Part shown: positions 1 to 10,419 of the stretch, piece by piece
How the letters are laid out: the number at the start of each line of letters is the position of its first letter
How positions within the stretch are numbered: the first letter of the stretch is position 1
DNA from: Mantis religiosa
Taxonomy: Eukaryota > Arthropoda > Insecta > Mantodea > Mantidae
DNA length: 64,000 bases
Reading direction: 5' to 3'
NCBI GenBank assembly: GCA_030765055.1
Contig: CM060952.1
Span: 81,286,664 to 81,350,663 of the forward strand
Notes under the pieces: generated by a model
What the model was told of the DNA's origin: nothing
The model's database searches: none
What the model saw: the letters and a program-made list of their open reading frames with translations, nothing else
Program-made: the position numbers and the translations under genes

Positions 1-1435
1 GCTTACTGTATAAATTTGTAAAAACAGAAAAGGTGATCATATGTCAGCATTGGGCTAACTTTTTAATGACAGATAAGTGAGTTAAAATGTACTTCACCTT
101 GTCATTTTTCTCATTGTATCTACATCTTGTATATTTGAAGTCTTAACAAAAATCACTTTTAGAAGCATGGCTGTGTATGAACGAGTATGTGTGTGTCTGT
201 CTTTTACTGGTAAACCATAAAGAAATAGATGAAATGTACATCTAATTAAATCACACAATTTATTTCGTAGTTGTTTCTGTGGAGTTCACAGTTTCCGACG
301 AACCTCGGTTTTTCTTTTTTCGTTTACTTTTTTTTTCTTCCTAATTTTCGAACACATAGCCTTCTGCAGAGTTGAGGTTTTTAGAATATCAGTAATTTTC
401 GTTAGGAATAAAGCACAATTCTTTGAGAGCTCATAGTGAAATGGGAAATATTCAGCACGATGTTGGAACATTACGTTGTTCACAGAATATTTCGTTACTT
501 TCGGATCATTTTGAGAAACAGTATTTTTCCTGGGTAAAGTGTCGCAGATGGAATAATTTGTTTAACTGATATTTTGGAATGCAACAAACATATTACTTTC
601 TAAGGTTACTTTTTTGTTACAATCACTGTGTACGGGCCAACAAAGAAGACTTACAGAAATGAACATTGCAAATGTTCACTTAATGAGGGAAACAGAACCT
701 AATCCCCTTTGGTTCGAAGCTAATATGAATTAGGGTCTAATTTATCAAACGTTTTCCCCATAGGCCGTGCAGATGTCACTAAGTGTCGCTAAAGTAACTG
801 ACGACGCAACTGGGAAATCAATTCTCCCTGGCAATTCTCTAGTTCAATCCTGTATCATTAAATCCCTAGTGCGATATACCCTAGTCCACCGTGATTAATG
901 TTAATTACCGCTACCAGGTAGCGCTGCATACCTCCTGAAAAACACTTCCAAAAGTAGAAATACAGGCGTGTGATGTTCTAAATTTTTTTTAGCCATATAG
1001 CTGTATAAAAGTGAATACGCTGAAAGAAATAATTGCCAAAATCTTCAAATTTCGTAATCAGAAAAAATGTACACAAAAATCAAAGTACACTTTATATTTG
1101 TGCCTAGAAATGTCAATTCCTGCAAGACATGTACTAAATTTCAGTGTACTATCTATCCCATTACCAAAAGCTTGGGGTGTCGCATGCCTTTCCCTGACCT
1201 CTCTTGTACCAACTATTTTACGACAGGATATTTTTAATTTACTCCAAATTAATTGAGATAAACCTTCCAAAAATAGTTTCATTGCAGATAAAAAAGGAAG
1301 TTAACGCTACGTGATGGCCTTTACACAAATAAGCAAAAAATCAAATAGCGACTTAACGCCTGATATCTCAAACGAAGAACAAGAATGTCTCGGAAATCGT
1401 TATTGCAAGAAAAATAATATTTGGTAAACTTAGAT

Positions 1436-1438
<3 letters not shown>
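1..1438. other. AT-rich non-coding sequence
   Basis: No convincing coding region, RNA gene or named repeat was seen. The short open frames here lack domain-like composition. If the minus-strand peroxidasin exon at 14,889-15,052 belongs to an intact gene, this stretch lies in its first intron or downstream of it (inference). Confidence 0.5.
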
Positions 1439-1503
<65 letters not shown>

Positions 1504-1535
1504 GTGTTGTGTTGTGTGTGTGTGTGTGTGTGTGT

Positions 1536-1576
<41 letters not shown>

Positions 1577-1665
1577 GTGTGTTGTGTGTTGTGTGTTGTG
1601 TGTTGTGTGTTGTGTGTTGTGTGTTGTGTGTTGTGTGTTGTGTGTTGTGTGTTGTGTGTTGTGTG

Positions 1666-1742
<77 letters not shown>
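1439..1742. repeat. Compound GT microsatellite with internal TGTGTTG block
   Basis: About 300 bp of GT dinucleotides. The tract is interrupted by a short run of TGTGT/TTGTG units near 1500-1515 and by a block of about 14 tandem TGTGTTG heptamers at roughly 1570-1670. It then returns to pure GT. The open frames through it (Cys/Val repeats) are artefacts of the repeat. Confidence 0.97.
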
Positions 1743-1744
<2 letters not shown>

Positions 1745-2279
1745 ATATAAATTTGTGACCAGTTATAGAAACTTGTTCAGAAAAGGTTTTTAGGAAGAAC
1801 ATTCGAAATAAAATGTTATCGTTTAAATATCCTAAACATATTTTAAACCAACTCGTAAGAGAAATTTCTCAGAGTATGAAAGCTTTTGAAAGTTATGTCT
1901 ACATAAAGTAATTTTGGATGGTGGTGAATTCTTAAAATTCTTCCCGTGCCATTACAGAAACAGGCTGATATTAAATAGGAAGTTTCTTATTTTTTGAAAT
2001 TTTGTTTTCGAGTTACGTTGTTCACGTGCATACATACACAAACAGGTCCTCTTTTTAAAGCATTTGCAGTTACATTCGCATACTCTTCACAACCCTCCAT
2101 CGTTTATAACTGGGTGTACAATTTATTTGTGTTTGTGTTTATATCTAATTAATTTTGAGTTAAACACTTCAATAAATAGATACATTGCACATTTCGTTAA
2201 GACATACAAAAGAAATTGCCATCTTAAAATTTCATATAATGGCAAGAAAAAACTCAATAACATCAGCACCTCAAAGTTA
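1743..2279. other. AT-rich non-coding sequence
   Basis: Nothing gene-like was recognised in this stretch. Confidence 0.4.
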
Positions 2280-2284
2280 CATTA

Positions 2285-2497
2285 ACAACAAAATATTAAA
2301 GACACTGTCGATTTGGCAGGACTGTATCTGTGTCGACAGTGTGCAGCAATTTCTTCCCGCAGAAGTTTTGCCAGTAAATCTACTGAGATAGGACCTGTCA
2401 TTTTAAAATACATTTAAAAATCTCCAATGTGTACTGGATTTGAACTCTCGATCTTGGAATTAGTAGATCAGGGCCTCATTAACTGAGACACCCAGAA
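2285..2497 (-). mobile_element. tRNA-derived SINE, family C (degenerate)
   Basis: On the minus strand a tRNA-like head has a B-box-like GAGTTCAAATCC. It is followed by a body with CAGTAGATTTACTGGCA and ACTTCTGCGGGA. The same head-plus-body order recurs on the minus strand at about 14,570-14,757, which supports a dispersed SINE family. Ends are approximate. Confidence 0.6.
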
Positions 2498-2499
2498 TA

Positions 2500-3005
2500 C
2501 TGGTGATCGGCTCGACTCCCATGGCCGGCGCACCTGACCCATAGGTTTTTTCAGTGGTTTTCCCGGGTCGCCAGGTGAATGCTGAGTAGATAAATTACAT
2601 CCACCAAATTTCCTGTCCCTCCATTTCATCTCCATTATCATTTCACATCATCTCTCATCTGTTGGTCTCTTTCAGGGTAGAAGTGTCGACGGGAGTATCG
2701 GCGCTGCATGGCAGGATGATATGCTTCTGGTTAACACTTCCTACGATCTCCGGACCGATCTGGTAGGCCGTTTCAGGACCACAGCGTTTCCTGGAATGCC
2801 AGTTGTGCTGGTTTACCGGAGCCGTTTCCAACTGGCAAATAGTAAGGACCCTGCCCTCTGCATTGTCGTGCCTCCTTGAACGGCCCCCATCTGTCTGCTC
2901 TCGCCTCATTTTCCTCCCAGGGAAGCCCTAACTTGGAGCAGAGGTGCAATAAACCACAGGTTTCGGTGCCGAATCTCCTCCGTAGCACAATACAATCCAA
3001 AATTT
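2500..3005 (+). mobile_element. Long tRNA-derived SINE, family D (5'-truncated copy)
   Basis: GC-rich 500-bp repeat that starts inside the T-arm region of the tRNA-like head (TCGACTCCCATGGCCG). It continues through GACCCATAGG, CTGTCCCTCCATTTCATC, TTTCAGGGTAGAAGTGTCG and GACCCTGCCCTCTGCATTG. The same blocks in the same order make up the complete copy at 47,215-47,833 on the minus strand. Short open frames across it are not genes. Confidence 0.75.
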
Positions 3006-3888
3006 GTAAGCAGCTGTCTTACCTCCTACTACTTACCAATTACAAAATTTCATTAAAAACTTCCACAGGCTATTAACAGAAAATTCAAAATTAAATTATA
3101 TATTTTATACTTAAAAATTATACCTATTTTAATAAAAACTATTGCAGCAATTTTATAACATGAAATCAAGAAAAATGTTTCTTTAAACGCTTCATCTTTA
3201 ATGTTTATAAGATATGAATCTAAATACCACATTCTCTTTCACAGGCCGTCCCAGATGGCCATTTTTCTATATTTTTGATTAGAGGATTCCAAAAGTATTG
3301 CCTATTTGCAATGAAATTTCGATCTCGAAATTTTGGTTAGAGAAAGTAGCTTTTATAAGCTATACCGCCTTTAATTGGTCAGGTGATATCGGACGATGAA
3401 TAAAATGATGCTGAAATCAGCCCGACGTCTATAGAGCTTAAAAAATATCCAACATCAATCTGTCAGAATGACATAAAATCCCAATAAAAAGATACGAACT
3501 GGAGACCTTTTGTATGCGAGACAGAACCGTTTTGGATAGAGAAACATCCTGTACGGTCCCATCATCTGCACAAATACCGCTCGCTGCATACTGCTGGCAG
3601 GTTTTCATTACCAACATTAATTAAACAGACATGGCTTACATATTTGAGCAAGCAGCGTGGACATGTAAAACACATACGAAATATTAATATCCGGATTACT
3701 GGTCCGCTCATCCGCAAATTTGTGTTCTCCACGACCTACCAACCTAATGCAGGTAAACAAAGGATCAAAATTAATTTTTATGTTTATTTTACAAGGGTTA
3801 GGGCTTGCACCGTCCACGGCATACGATATTAACGCTCATTTCACTTCTATAATTTGATTGAGGTCATTCAGCTCTTTATCTATTATAT
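3006..3888. other. Non-coding sequence
   Basis: No feature recognised. The small open frames near 3617-3832 overlap on both strands and show no motif. Confidence 0.4.
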
Positions 3889-5100
3889 ACTAGTTAAAAT
3901 ACCCGCGTTGTCCGTAGTTTGACAGTTTATCTCTACAACATTTAGACTTAAGTTGTACAGTAGTCTTGTGTTTCTCTGTTACTAGCTGAAATACCCGACG
4001 TTGTCCTTAGTTTGACAGTTTATCTCTACAACATTTAGACTTAAGTTGTACAGTAGTCTTGTGTTTCTCTGTTACTAGCTGAAATACCCGACGTTGTCCT
4101 TAGTTTGACAGTTTATCTCTACAACATTTAGACTTAAGTTGTACAGTAGTCTTGTGTTTCTCTGTTACTAGCTGAAATACCCGACGTTGTCCGTAGTTTG
4201 ACAGTTTATCTCTACAACATTTAGACTTAAGTTGTACAGTAGTCTTGTGTTTCTCTGTTACTAGCTGAAATACCCGACGTTGTCCTTAGTTTGACAGTTT
4301 ATCTCTACAACATTTAGACTTAAGTTGTACAATAGTCTTGTGTTTCTCTGTTACTAGCTGAAATACCCGACGTTGTCCTTAGTTTGACAGTTTATCTCTA
4401 CAACATTTAGACTTAGGTTGTACTTGTACAACGTCTTGTGTTTCTTTGTTACTGGCTGAAATACCCGACGTTGTCCGTAGTTTGACGGTTTATCTCTACA
4501 ACATTTAGACTTAGGTTGTACTTGTACAATAGCCTTGTGTTTCTTTGTTACTAGCTGAAATACCCGACGTTGTCCTTAGTTTGACGGTTTATCTCTACAA
4601 CATTTAGACTTTGGTTGTACTTGTACAATAGCCTTGTGTTTCTTTGTTACTAGCTGAAATACCCGACGTTGTCCGTAGTTTGACGGTTTATCTCTACAAC
4701 ATTTAGACTTAGGTTGTACTTGTACAATAGTCTTGTGTTTCTTTGTTACTATCTGAAATACCCGACGTTGTTCGTAGTTTGACGGTTTATCTCTACAACA
4801 TTTAGACTTAGGTTGTACTTGTACAATAGTCTTGTGTTTCTGTGTTACTAGCTGAAATACCCGACGTTGTCTGTAGTTTGACGGTTTATCTCTACAACAT
4901 TTAGACTTAGGTTGTACTTGTACAATAGTCTTGTGTTTCTTTGTTACTAGGTGAAATACCCGACGTTGTCCGTAGTTTGACGGTTTATCTCTACAACATT
5001 TAGACTTAGGTTGTGCTTGTCCAATAGTCGTGTTGCCTTTGTTTCTAACCGAAATACATGACTTTTCCGTTTTGCCGGTTTATCTCTACATCATTTAGAC
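3889..5100 (+). repeat. Minisatellite/satellite array, ~13 copies of a 93-99 bp unit
   Basis: About 13 tandem units each contain GAAATACCCGACGTTGTCC, then TTTATCTCTACAACATTTAG and CTTGTGTTTCT. The first six units are about 93 bp and carry TTTGACAG and one TTGTAC. Most later units are 97-99 bp and carry TTTGACGG and a duplicated TTGTACTTGTAC. The outermost units are the most diverged (AAAATACCCGCGTTGTCC at the left, GAAATACATGACTTTTCC at the right). The neat block structure of two unit types suggests local homogenisation by unequal exchange or slippage. Confidence 0.95.
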
Positions 5101-5392
5101 TTACGTTATATGAAAGGCGCAATTTTTAGAAAATCACGCTGTTTTATGATCTTGGATGCCGTCTACCTTGTGTCTAACTCTACACAATGTTGCTAAATCT
5201 TAAAGCTTCTAATTCCTGCATACCTGAATCACTGGTGTTCCTATATGTTACACTAAAGCTTAAAAGTTTCCTTTCTTTAGAATACTTTTCTACGTTACTT
5301 AGCAACAGCGTGACTCTTTTAACTTAACTAATTTCCAGATAATTGCCTTTACTATTTTCCTTTCCTTAATATTAAACCGGGTACTCGTAATG

Positions 5393-5656
5393 GCCCGCCT
5401 CGGTAGCGTAGACGGTAGCATGTCTGCGTCCCGAGTTCGAATCTCGGTCAGGGTGAGTTACCTCGGTAAGGTTTTTTCCAGGGTTTCCCTTATCCTGAAA
5501 GCCGAATGTAGGCTAACTCTAAGCTCCATGGACCCCGGGCGCATTGAGCATCATTTCACCCATTTCATTCATCGTCCGATATCACTGAATGTTGGACGAC
5601 GTAAATTAAAAAATAAATAAATTAAAAAATAAAAAATAAATAAAAAAGTTAAAAAA
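5393..5656 (+). mobile_element. tRNA-derived SINE, family A (full length)
   Basis: The head GCCCGCCTCGGTAGCGTAGA contains an A-box-like TAGCGTAGACGG and a B-box-like GAGTTCGAATC. It is followed by the family body (GTGAGTTACCT, GGGTTTCCCTTATCCTGAAA, CCATGGACCCCGGGCGCA) and an A-rich AAATAAAT tail. It is flanked by an 11-bp direct repeat TACTCGTAATG at 5382-5392 and 5657-5667. A paralogous empty site exists at about 10,037-10,106, which confirms the insertion boundaries. Confidence 0.93.
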
Positions 5657-5667
5657 TACTCGTAATG

Positions 5668-6285
5668 ACCGAATGACAAAATGTTACATTGAACTGAATT
5701 CATGCTTTCTATATCGTTTTGAACATACGGATATTATTTATTCACAATTAATTATCACCTCCTTAGTTGTTCATTAATTATAAACTATCGAAGTTATTTA
5801 TTTATCTTCTGTTCACTTCATAAAACTACACTGAAATTCGGCAAAATCTCGCAACAATGGATATTAATATGTTATGAGTTATGACTAATGGGTCAAAAAT
5901 ACAAAACGTGTCTTGTTTCCTTTCATCGAAAATGCCTATGTTTATACAATTTGTGTTAAAAATCGAATATAAAATATTTATATTTTAAAAATTTATGATC
6001 TTGGAAATTATTTTGTCAACAAATATGTCACACGGTGTATGTAGTTCTTATACAATTTTTCTGAAGTCTCTGACGAATATTTTCGAAAGTAAAAAGTTGG
6101 CAGATTTTATTCGATCAACACATCTTCTCAATCGGAAAATAATTTTTAATTGAATTATAGTATAATTTTTGTTCTATTTATACCTCTTCTTTAACTGCAA
6201 TGGTCATATCGGCGGCCGTTCTCCTCCGGAGCGTATCGATGGTGTTAAGTCGTAATCTTTGGGTTGTATCTTTAGAATACCCAAA
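5668..6285. other. AT-rich non-coding sequence
   Basis: Nothing recognised beyond the first ~40 bp, which match the sequence around 10,080-10,106. Confidence 0.4.
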
Positions 6286-6289
6286 CATT

Positions 6290-6422
6290 CACATTCTCAT
6301 ACTTTTATACTCTGGGGAAGATGAGAAATTATCCTGGAGAAAAATCCCCACCCCCCCACGCCGGGAGTCCAACCCGAGACTTCTTGCACAGCAGGCAGGT
6401 GATTTACCGACTGAGTTAAGGA
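6290..6422 (-). mobile_element. tRNA-derived SINE, family B (degenerate)
   Basis: On the minus strand, GGCTCCTTAACTCAGTCGGT precedes CGGGTTGGACTCCCGGCG and a GTGGGGATTTTTCTCC body ending in CATCTTCCCCAGAG. The same order is found in the better-preserved family B copy at 10,700-10,868. Confidence 0.65.
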
Positions 6423-6425
6423 GCC

Positions 6426-6817
6426 AGCATATAATTGTGTTATTCTTTCTAAACTATGCAACAAATTTTACAAATTATAAATTTCAAATGAGAGTATCTA
6501 AATATTAGTTTACTTCGTATTAGGTGTATGACAGGTTTTAACATTATAATCAGATAAATGATTTTAAAGTTTTAAAAAAAGTTATCTTTAAGAATTACAT
6601 CGTGGGCAGAATTTGACACGGGATAGTAAAATCCAGATCTAAAATTTAATAACTCGCATGGAGATTTAAAACGCTCTAAACATTCAAAATAAATGTTTAG
6701 CTAAATTAAAACTAAAATATCACATTTTTGTTGCTGTATTCTCTTAGAGAAATGAATAAGTAAGATCCTGAATTTCAGAATATATATGGAGGTAATTATA
6801 TATATTATATTAATTTA
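6426..6817. other. AT-rich non-coding sequence
   Basis: Nothing recognised. Confidence 0.4.
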
Positions 6818-7243
6818 CGTCCTCCAACGTTAAGTCAATGAGCCCAAGTTCCATAGAGTTTGGAAAACCCCCGGCAGAAGCCTTATCCACATTACTCAGC
6901 CTGATCGGGATTTTATTTTTTTTTTTATTTTTTTTTTATTTTAATTTTACGTCCTCCAACGTTAAGTCAAATCGGACGGTGAATGAAATGGGTGAAATGA
7001 TGCTCAAATGTGTCCAGGGTCCATGGAGCTTAGAGCTACCCGACATTCGTCTTTAAGGATAAGGGAAAACCCCGGAAAAAACCTTATCCAGGTAAATCAC
7101 CCTGACCGAGATTCGAACTCGGGACCTCTTGAACGTGAGGCGGACACGCTACCATCTACGCTACCGAGGCGGGCACCTGACCGGGATTTCAACCTCTTGA
7201 ACGTGAGGCAGACACGCTACCACCTACGCTAGGGAGGAGGGCA
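6818..7243 (-). mobile_element. SINE family A, outer copy split by a younger SINE
   Basis: The 3' half of a minus-strand family A SINE (ACGTCCTCCAACGTTAAGTC to CCTGATCGGGATTT) lies at 6818-6913. Its tRNA-like 5' half resumes at 7176 (CCTGACCGGGATTTCAACC) and ends near 7243. The interruption is a second family A copy at 6914-7175. The duplicated junction CCTGAYCGGGATTT (14 bp) is the target-site duplication of the inner element. Confidence 0.88.
6914..7175 (-). mobile_element. SINE family A, inner (younger) copy
   Basis: Full-length minus-strand copy with T-rich (poly-A complement) start, body, and tRNA-like head with intact B-box complement GATTCGAACTC. It sits inside an older copy of its own family and is flanked by a 14-bp target duplication at 6900-6913 and 7176-7189. 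Confidence 0.92.
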
Positions 7244-7849
7244 ATTACGAGTCATGTTCCATTGTTTCACTCAAGAGTAGTAACGTCTGCGAAAGCTGAA
7301 CCCACTGTTTGCTAATCTTCGTCCGATCTTTACGTTTAAGGTTACATGTATCTCAAGTGACATAAGATTGTGTGCCCAAATACGGACGCTGCGTCATACA
7401 CGTGAGCTCATTTTAGCGTTTAGCTCATTGGGGGCGTGTGTTTCTTCCTTAACGGTTTCTTGATAAGCCGTTGTAAACCGAACTTTCTTATTTGAATGCT
7501 ATTTTAAACATGTGTGTTATTTACATTCACATAGCTTTCTCTATTCTTGTATTAATGTGCTGCTCGAATGGTTACCATAGCTTTATCTTTGTTAACTGAA
7601 ACCTCAACGCACTGATTACTCCACGCCGATATACGATCTATCTGTCATTTGCGCTTCCTTTGCATTTCATTGGCTGAACTGGTGCTTTCATTGGTGCTTA
7701 AGCACAAATCCGAGAAGCGCGGCAGTTTCCCTCTCAATCTTAAGAATAATTACTGCGTTATCTAAGAGGTTTCTAATAAAGCCAGGGTAATGTTTTGAGT
7801 AGCAGAATAATACAAATACTTATTTCTTTATCTCCTTCGGTGTGTGAAA
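7244..7849. other. Non-coding sequence
   Basis: No gene or named repeat was recognised. Confidence 0.4.
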
Positions 7850-8290
7850 TGCCGATCTCTTTTGCACGGCCAAGAGATAAAAAATGAATAACGAGTTGCA
7901 ATTTGAGAAAGACACCAGCATTTGAAAATCGCACATATTTTCCTTCGTCACAAAGATAACTTAAAACATTATATCCAAAATCTTTAGAAATAGTTTTTCA
8001 GAAAATCAAAATCGATGTGAATTTTTCTGAAAACATTCATTTCGCCTCTTTGGAAGATTTGAACTTACTAGTTTTTAGTTTTAGTTATGCTGTTCACATA
8101 AACACACGTTTTTCTAAAAATAAATACTTGGAAATTGTTTACTCCACAAAATTCCACAAATTGTGTATTTTAACAAGATCAACATTTTATGTGTAATAGA
8201 TTGTGTCTATCGCTTACATTTTACCAGTTATACAAGTCATTCAGAATGAAGAGCACTTCCGAGGGCATTCATAGAAAATACAATATATGT
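7850..8290 (+). repeat. Dispersed AT-rich repeat 'R' (left part)
   Basis: Contains the family hallmarks GCTGTTCACATAAACACACG and TTTACCAGTTATACAAGTCATTCAGAATGAAGAG-type blocks seen at many other places in the window. It is interrupted at 8290 by fold-back element 1 and resumes at 9168. Confidence 0.75.
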
Positions 8291-9167
8291 TTTAGTTAAT
8301 TGAAATTAATCATTTCTCCACACTAGCCGTATATAGGCTAAGTAGTCAATATGAAAAATTCAATGGCCTGGCCGTGATTTGAACCACGGATCTCCTATTT
8401 CCGTCCATCACTCTAACCCATTGAGCTACCATGGCCAACGTGCCGTCCTGACATTAAATTCTCTATTTGACTCGTATATTTCCTCGGTAGACCACTAGGG
8501 ACTCTCGCATCCGAGATACACCATTTGTGGCGACTTACTATCGTAACTACTTGAGACCCAGGCTTCATAATTTAACTCTATTAACAATTAACTAAATTAA
8601 CTAAAATAATAAGAGTTAAATAATGAAGCCTGGGTCTCAAGTACTTAAGATAGTAAGTCACCATAAACGGTGTATCTCGAATGCGAGAGCTCCTAGTGGT
8701 CTACCGGGGAAATATACGAGTCAAATGGAAAATTTAATGTCGGGACGGCATGTTGGCCATGGTAGCTCAATGTGTTAGAGCGACTAGACGGAAACAGGAG
8801 ATCCGTGGTTCAAATCCCGGCCATGGCATTGAATTTTTCATGTTGGCTATATCACAAACCTTAGGCTATATACGGCTAGTGTGGAGAAATGATTAATTTC
8901 CATCAATTAACTAAAGTAATAAGAGTTAAATGATGAAGCATGGGACTCAAGTACTTACGATAGTAAGTCACCACAAACGGTGTATCTCGAATGTGAGAGC
9001 CGTTAATGGTTTGCCGGGGAAATATACCAGTCAAATGGAGAATTTAATGTCAGGAGGGCACGTTGGCCATGGTAGCTCAATGGGTTAGAGCGACTGGACG
9101 AAAACCAGGAGATCCGTGGTTCAAATCCCGGCCATGGCATTGAATTTTTCATGTTGACTATCTATCA
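8291..9167. mobile_element. Fold-back element 1 with tRNA-like arms
   Basis: The left arm (8291-about 8580) is the reverse complement of the right arm (about 8605-8890), with a short centre of TTAACTAAA-type sequence. A second right-oriented unit follows to 9167. Each unit carries a tRNA-like sequence with an A-box-like TAGCTCAATG and a B-box GGTTCAAATCC. The two right-hand tRNA-like starts are 310 bp apart (8756 and 9066). An 11-bp direct repeat ACAATATATGT flanks the element (8280-8290 and 9168-9178). No protein is encoded. It behaves like a retroposed multimer of a tRNA-bearing ~310 bp monomer with one unit inverted. Confidence 0.85.
9066..9139 (+). other. tRNA-like sequence within fold-back element 1
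   Basis: This 74-nt sequence can fold as a tRNA. The acceptor stem GCCATGG/CCATGGC pairs perfectly over 7 bp, the D-stem GCTC/GAGC pairs, and the anticodon stem pairs in 4 of 5 positions. The T-loop is TTCAAAT, but the T-stem has two mismatches. It is best read as a tRNA-like pol III promoter of a repeat and not a functional tRNA gene, because many copies exist in the same repeat context and position 33 is not T. Confidence 0.7.
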
Positions 9168-9500
9168 ACAATATATGTATTTAATTTGAGATAACAACAT
9201 GTAAAACATTTCTTCCTCCATTCCCGTCGTACCCTCAAGTGCCTGTCTAGGAACAGAGGGAATCTGGCTGAGTCCGATACGTAGTACGGACAAGGTAGGT
9301 AATTAAACTGAATGAATGGTAAAGGAAACCGGATAAAATCGGCGAGATGTCCTCAATGTCCTCAGGGTCATGCTTGAGAAAATCAAAATTTTCGGAACAT
9401 TTTACGTGTAAAGGTCAGTTTGGAGTGGGGATTTTCTTGAGTTAGAAATTTCCTTGGATCAAAAGACTCCAAAACATTCATTCATTTCCTGTGAAATCTT
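9168..9500 (+). repeat. Dispersed repeat 'R' (right part after fold-back element)
   Basis: Continues the family R block interrupted at 8290, with GAGAAAATCAAAATTTTCGG and TTTGGAGTGGGGATTTTCTTG, which match other R copies. Confidence 0.55.
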
Positions 9501-9798
9501 TATATAAAATATGTGGTCGGAATGCAATATGTGATAGAAAGGCATGACGTCAATAAAGTAGCAACAAAGCACTAAGGAAGTTGTAACTCACCTTGAGAGT
9601 GCACAAGCCCTTATGCAAATCGAAGTAAAAGGCCATGTTTCACAGCCCGTAGTGTAACGACAGATACTCATGTACGTTTCTAACGGTATCTAGCGTGTAT
9701 CTTTACATGACGTAATTAATTTCTGTTGACAATCTGTTTGCTACGGAAACAAAAGAAATGTCAGTGCTGACCAACAAGCGTTCAGTAAACCCATTGTG

Positions 9799-10020
9799 CC
9801 CGCCTCTGCGGCGTCGTGTACCACATCTACCTGACGTTTAAAAAGCCGCGAGTTCAGGGTGAGTATCTGGATAAGGTTTCTTTCCAAGGTTTTCCCTTAC
9901 TCTAAAAGAGTACCATCTCATGTACCATCAGTGTCACCGCCTGCAGTGCCGTATGTAGTCAAGTCGGGTTTTAAAGGCACACGCGCACGCGCACGCGCAC
10001 GCGCACGCACACGCACAGCT
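9799..10020 (+). mobile_element. Hybrid SINE: family A head joined to family E tail
   Basis: The 5' part is a degenerate family A SINE (CCCGCCTCTGCGG, then GAGTTCAGGGTGAGTATCTGG, then GGTTTTCCCTTACTCTAAAA). At about 9905 it changes to a different 3' module (ATCAGTGTCACCGCCTGCAG, GCCGTATGTAG, TTTTAAAGGCAC) and ends in a (CACGCG)n-like tract at 9979-10016. The same 3' module occurs at 10,110-10,210 and 10,560-10,620. Confidence 0.65.
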
Positions 10021-10036
10021 GGCTCTTTTAATACAA

Positions 10037-10106
10037 CTTAATTCTCTACTATTTTCCTTTCCTTAATATTAAACTCGCTACTCGTAATGACAAAATGCTA
10101 TATTGA
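10037..10106 (+). repeat. Paralogous empty site of the SINE at 5393
   Basis: ACTATTTTCCTTTCCTTAAT, ATTAAACTCG, TACTCGTAATG and GACAAAATGCTATATTGA match 5350-5392 joined directly to 5657-5697. The 264-bp family A SINE and one duplication copy are missing here. Confidence 0.85.
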
Positions 10107-10109
10107 GTA

Positions 10110-10210
10110 CCATCTGTAGCGTCAGTGTCACCGCCTGCAGTGCCGTATGTAGTAAAGGTGGGCTTTAAAGACACACACAAACACATACACACAGAGACAC
10201 GCACACATGT
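10110..10210 (+). repeat. SINE family E 3' module with CA-rich tail
   Basis: GTCAGTGTCACCGCCTGCAG, TGCCGTATGTAGTAAA, GGGCTTTAAAGACACACAC and a CA-rich tail repeat the module seen at 9920 and 10,560. No tRNA-like head is present here. Confidence 0.65.
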
Positions 10211-10419
10211 CGAACGAGACTTCATAAAATTCGCTCGAAACTTTTTCGATACTTCGGTGGTGATTCTGCAATTTTTACTTAATTATAAAATCATAAAATA
10301 TTATTACCGCAAGCAGAGCATCGCAAAGCCCCAGAAATTGCTAGGAATGTAGTACCTGTACAATAACATTATGCAAGAAAATAACTATGTGAAATTCAGT
10401 GCAAGTTAGTTACCAGTTC

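Noticed and set aside
1421..1793. Cys/Val-rich open frames
   Set aside because: They are translations of the GT microsatellite.
3889..5100. CRISPR array
   Set aside because: Units are contiguous tandem repeats without unique spacers, and the genome is eukaryotic.
8600..8900. Hammerhead ribozyme in the fold-back monomer
   Set aside because: ATGATGAAG resembles part of the core, but the required CTGATGA and GAAA pairing with stems could not be assembled.
8756..9139. True tRNA genes
   Set aside because: The sequences carry A and B boxes and a good acceptor stem, but T-stems are mismatched, position 33 is not T, and all copies sit in the same dispersed repeat; they are read as SINE-type promoters.
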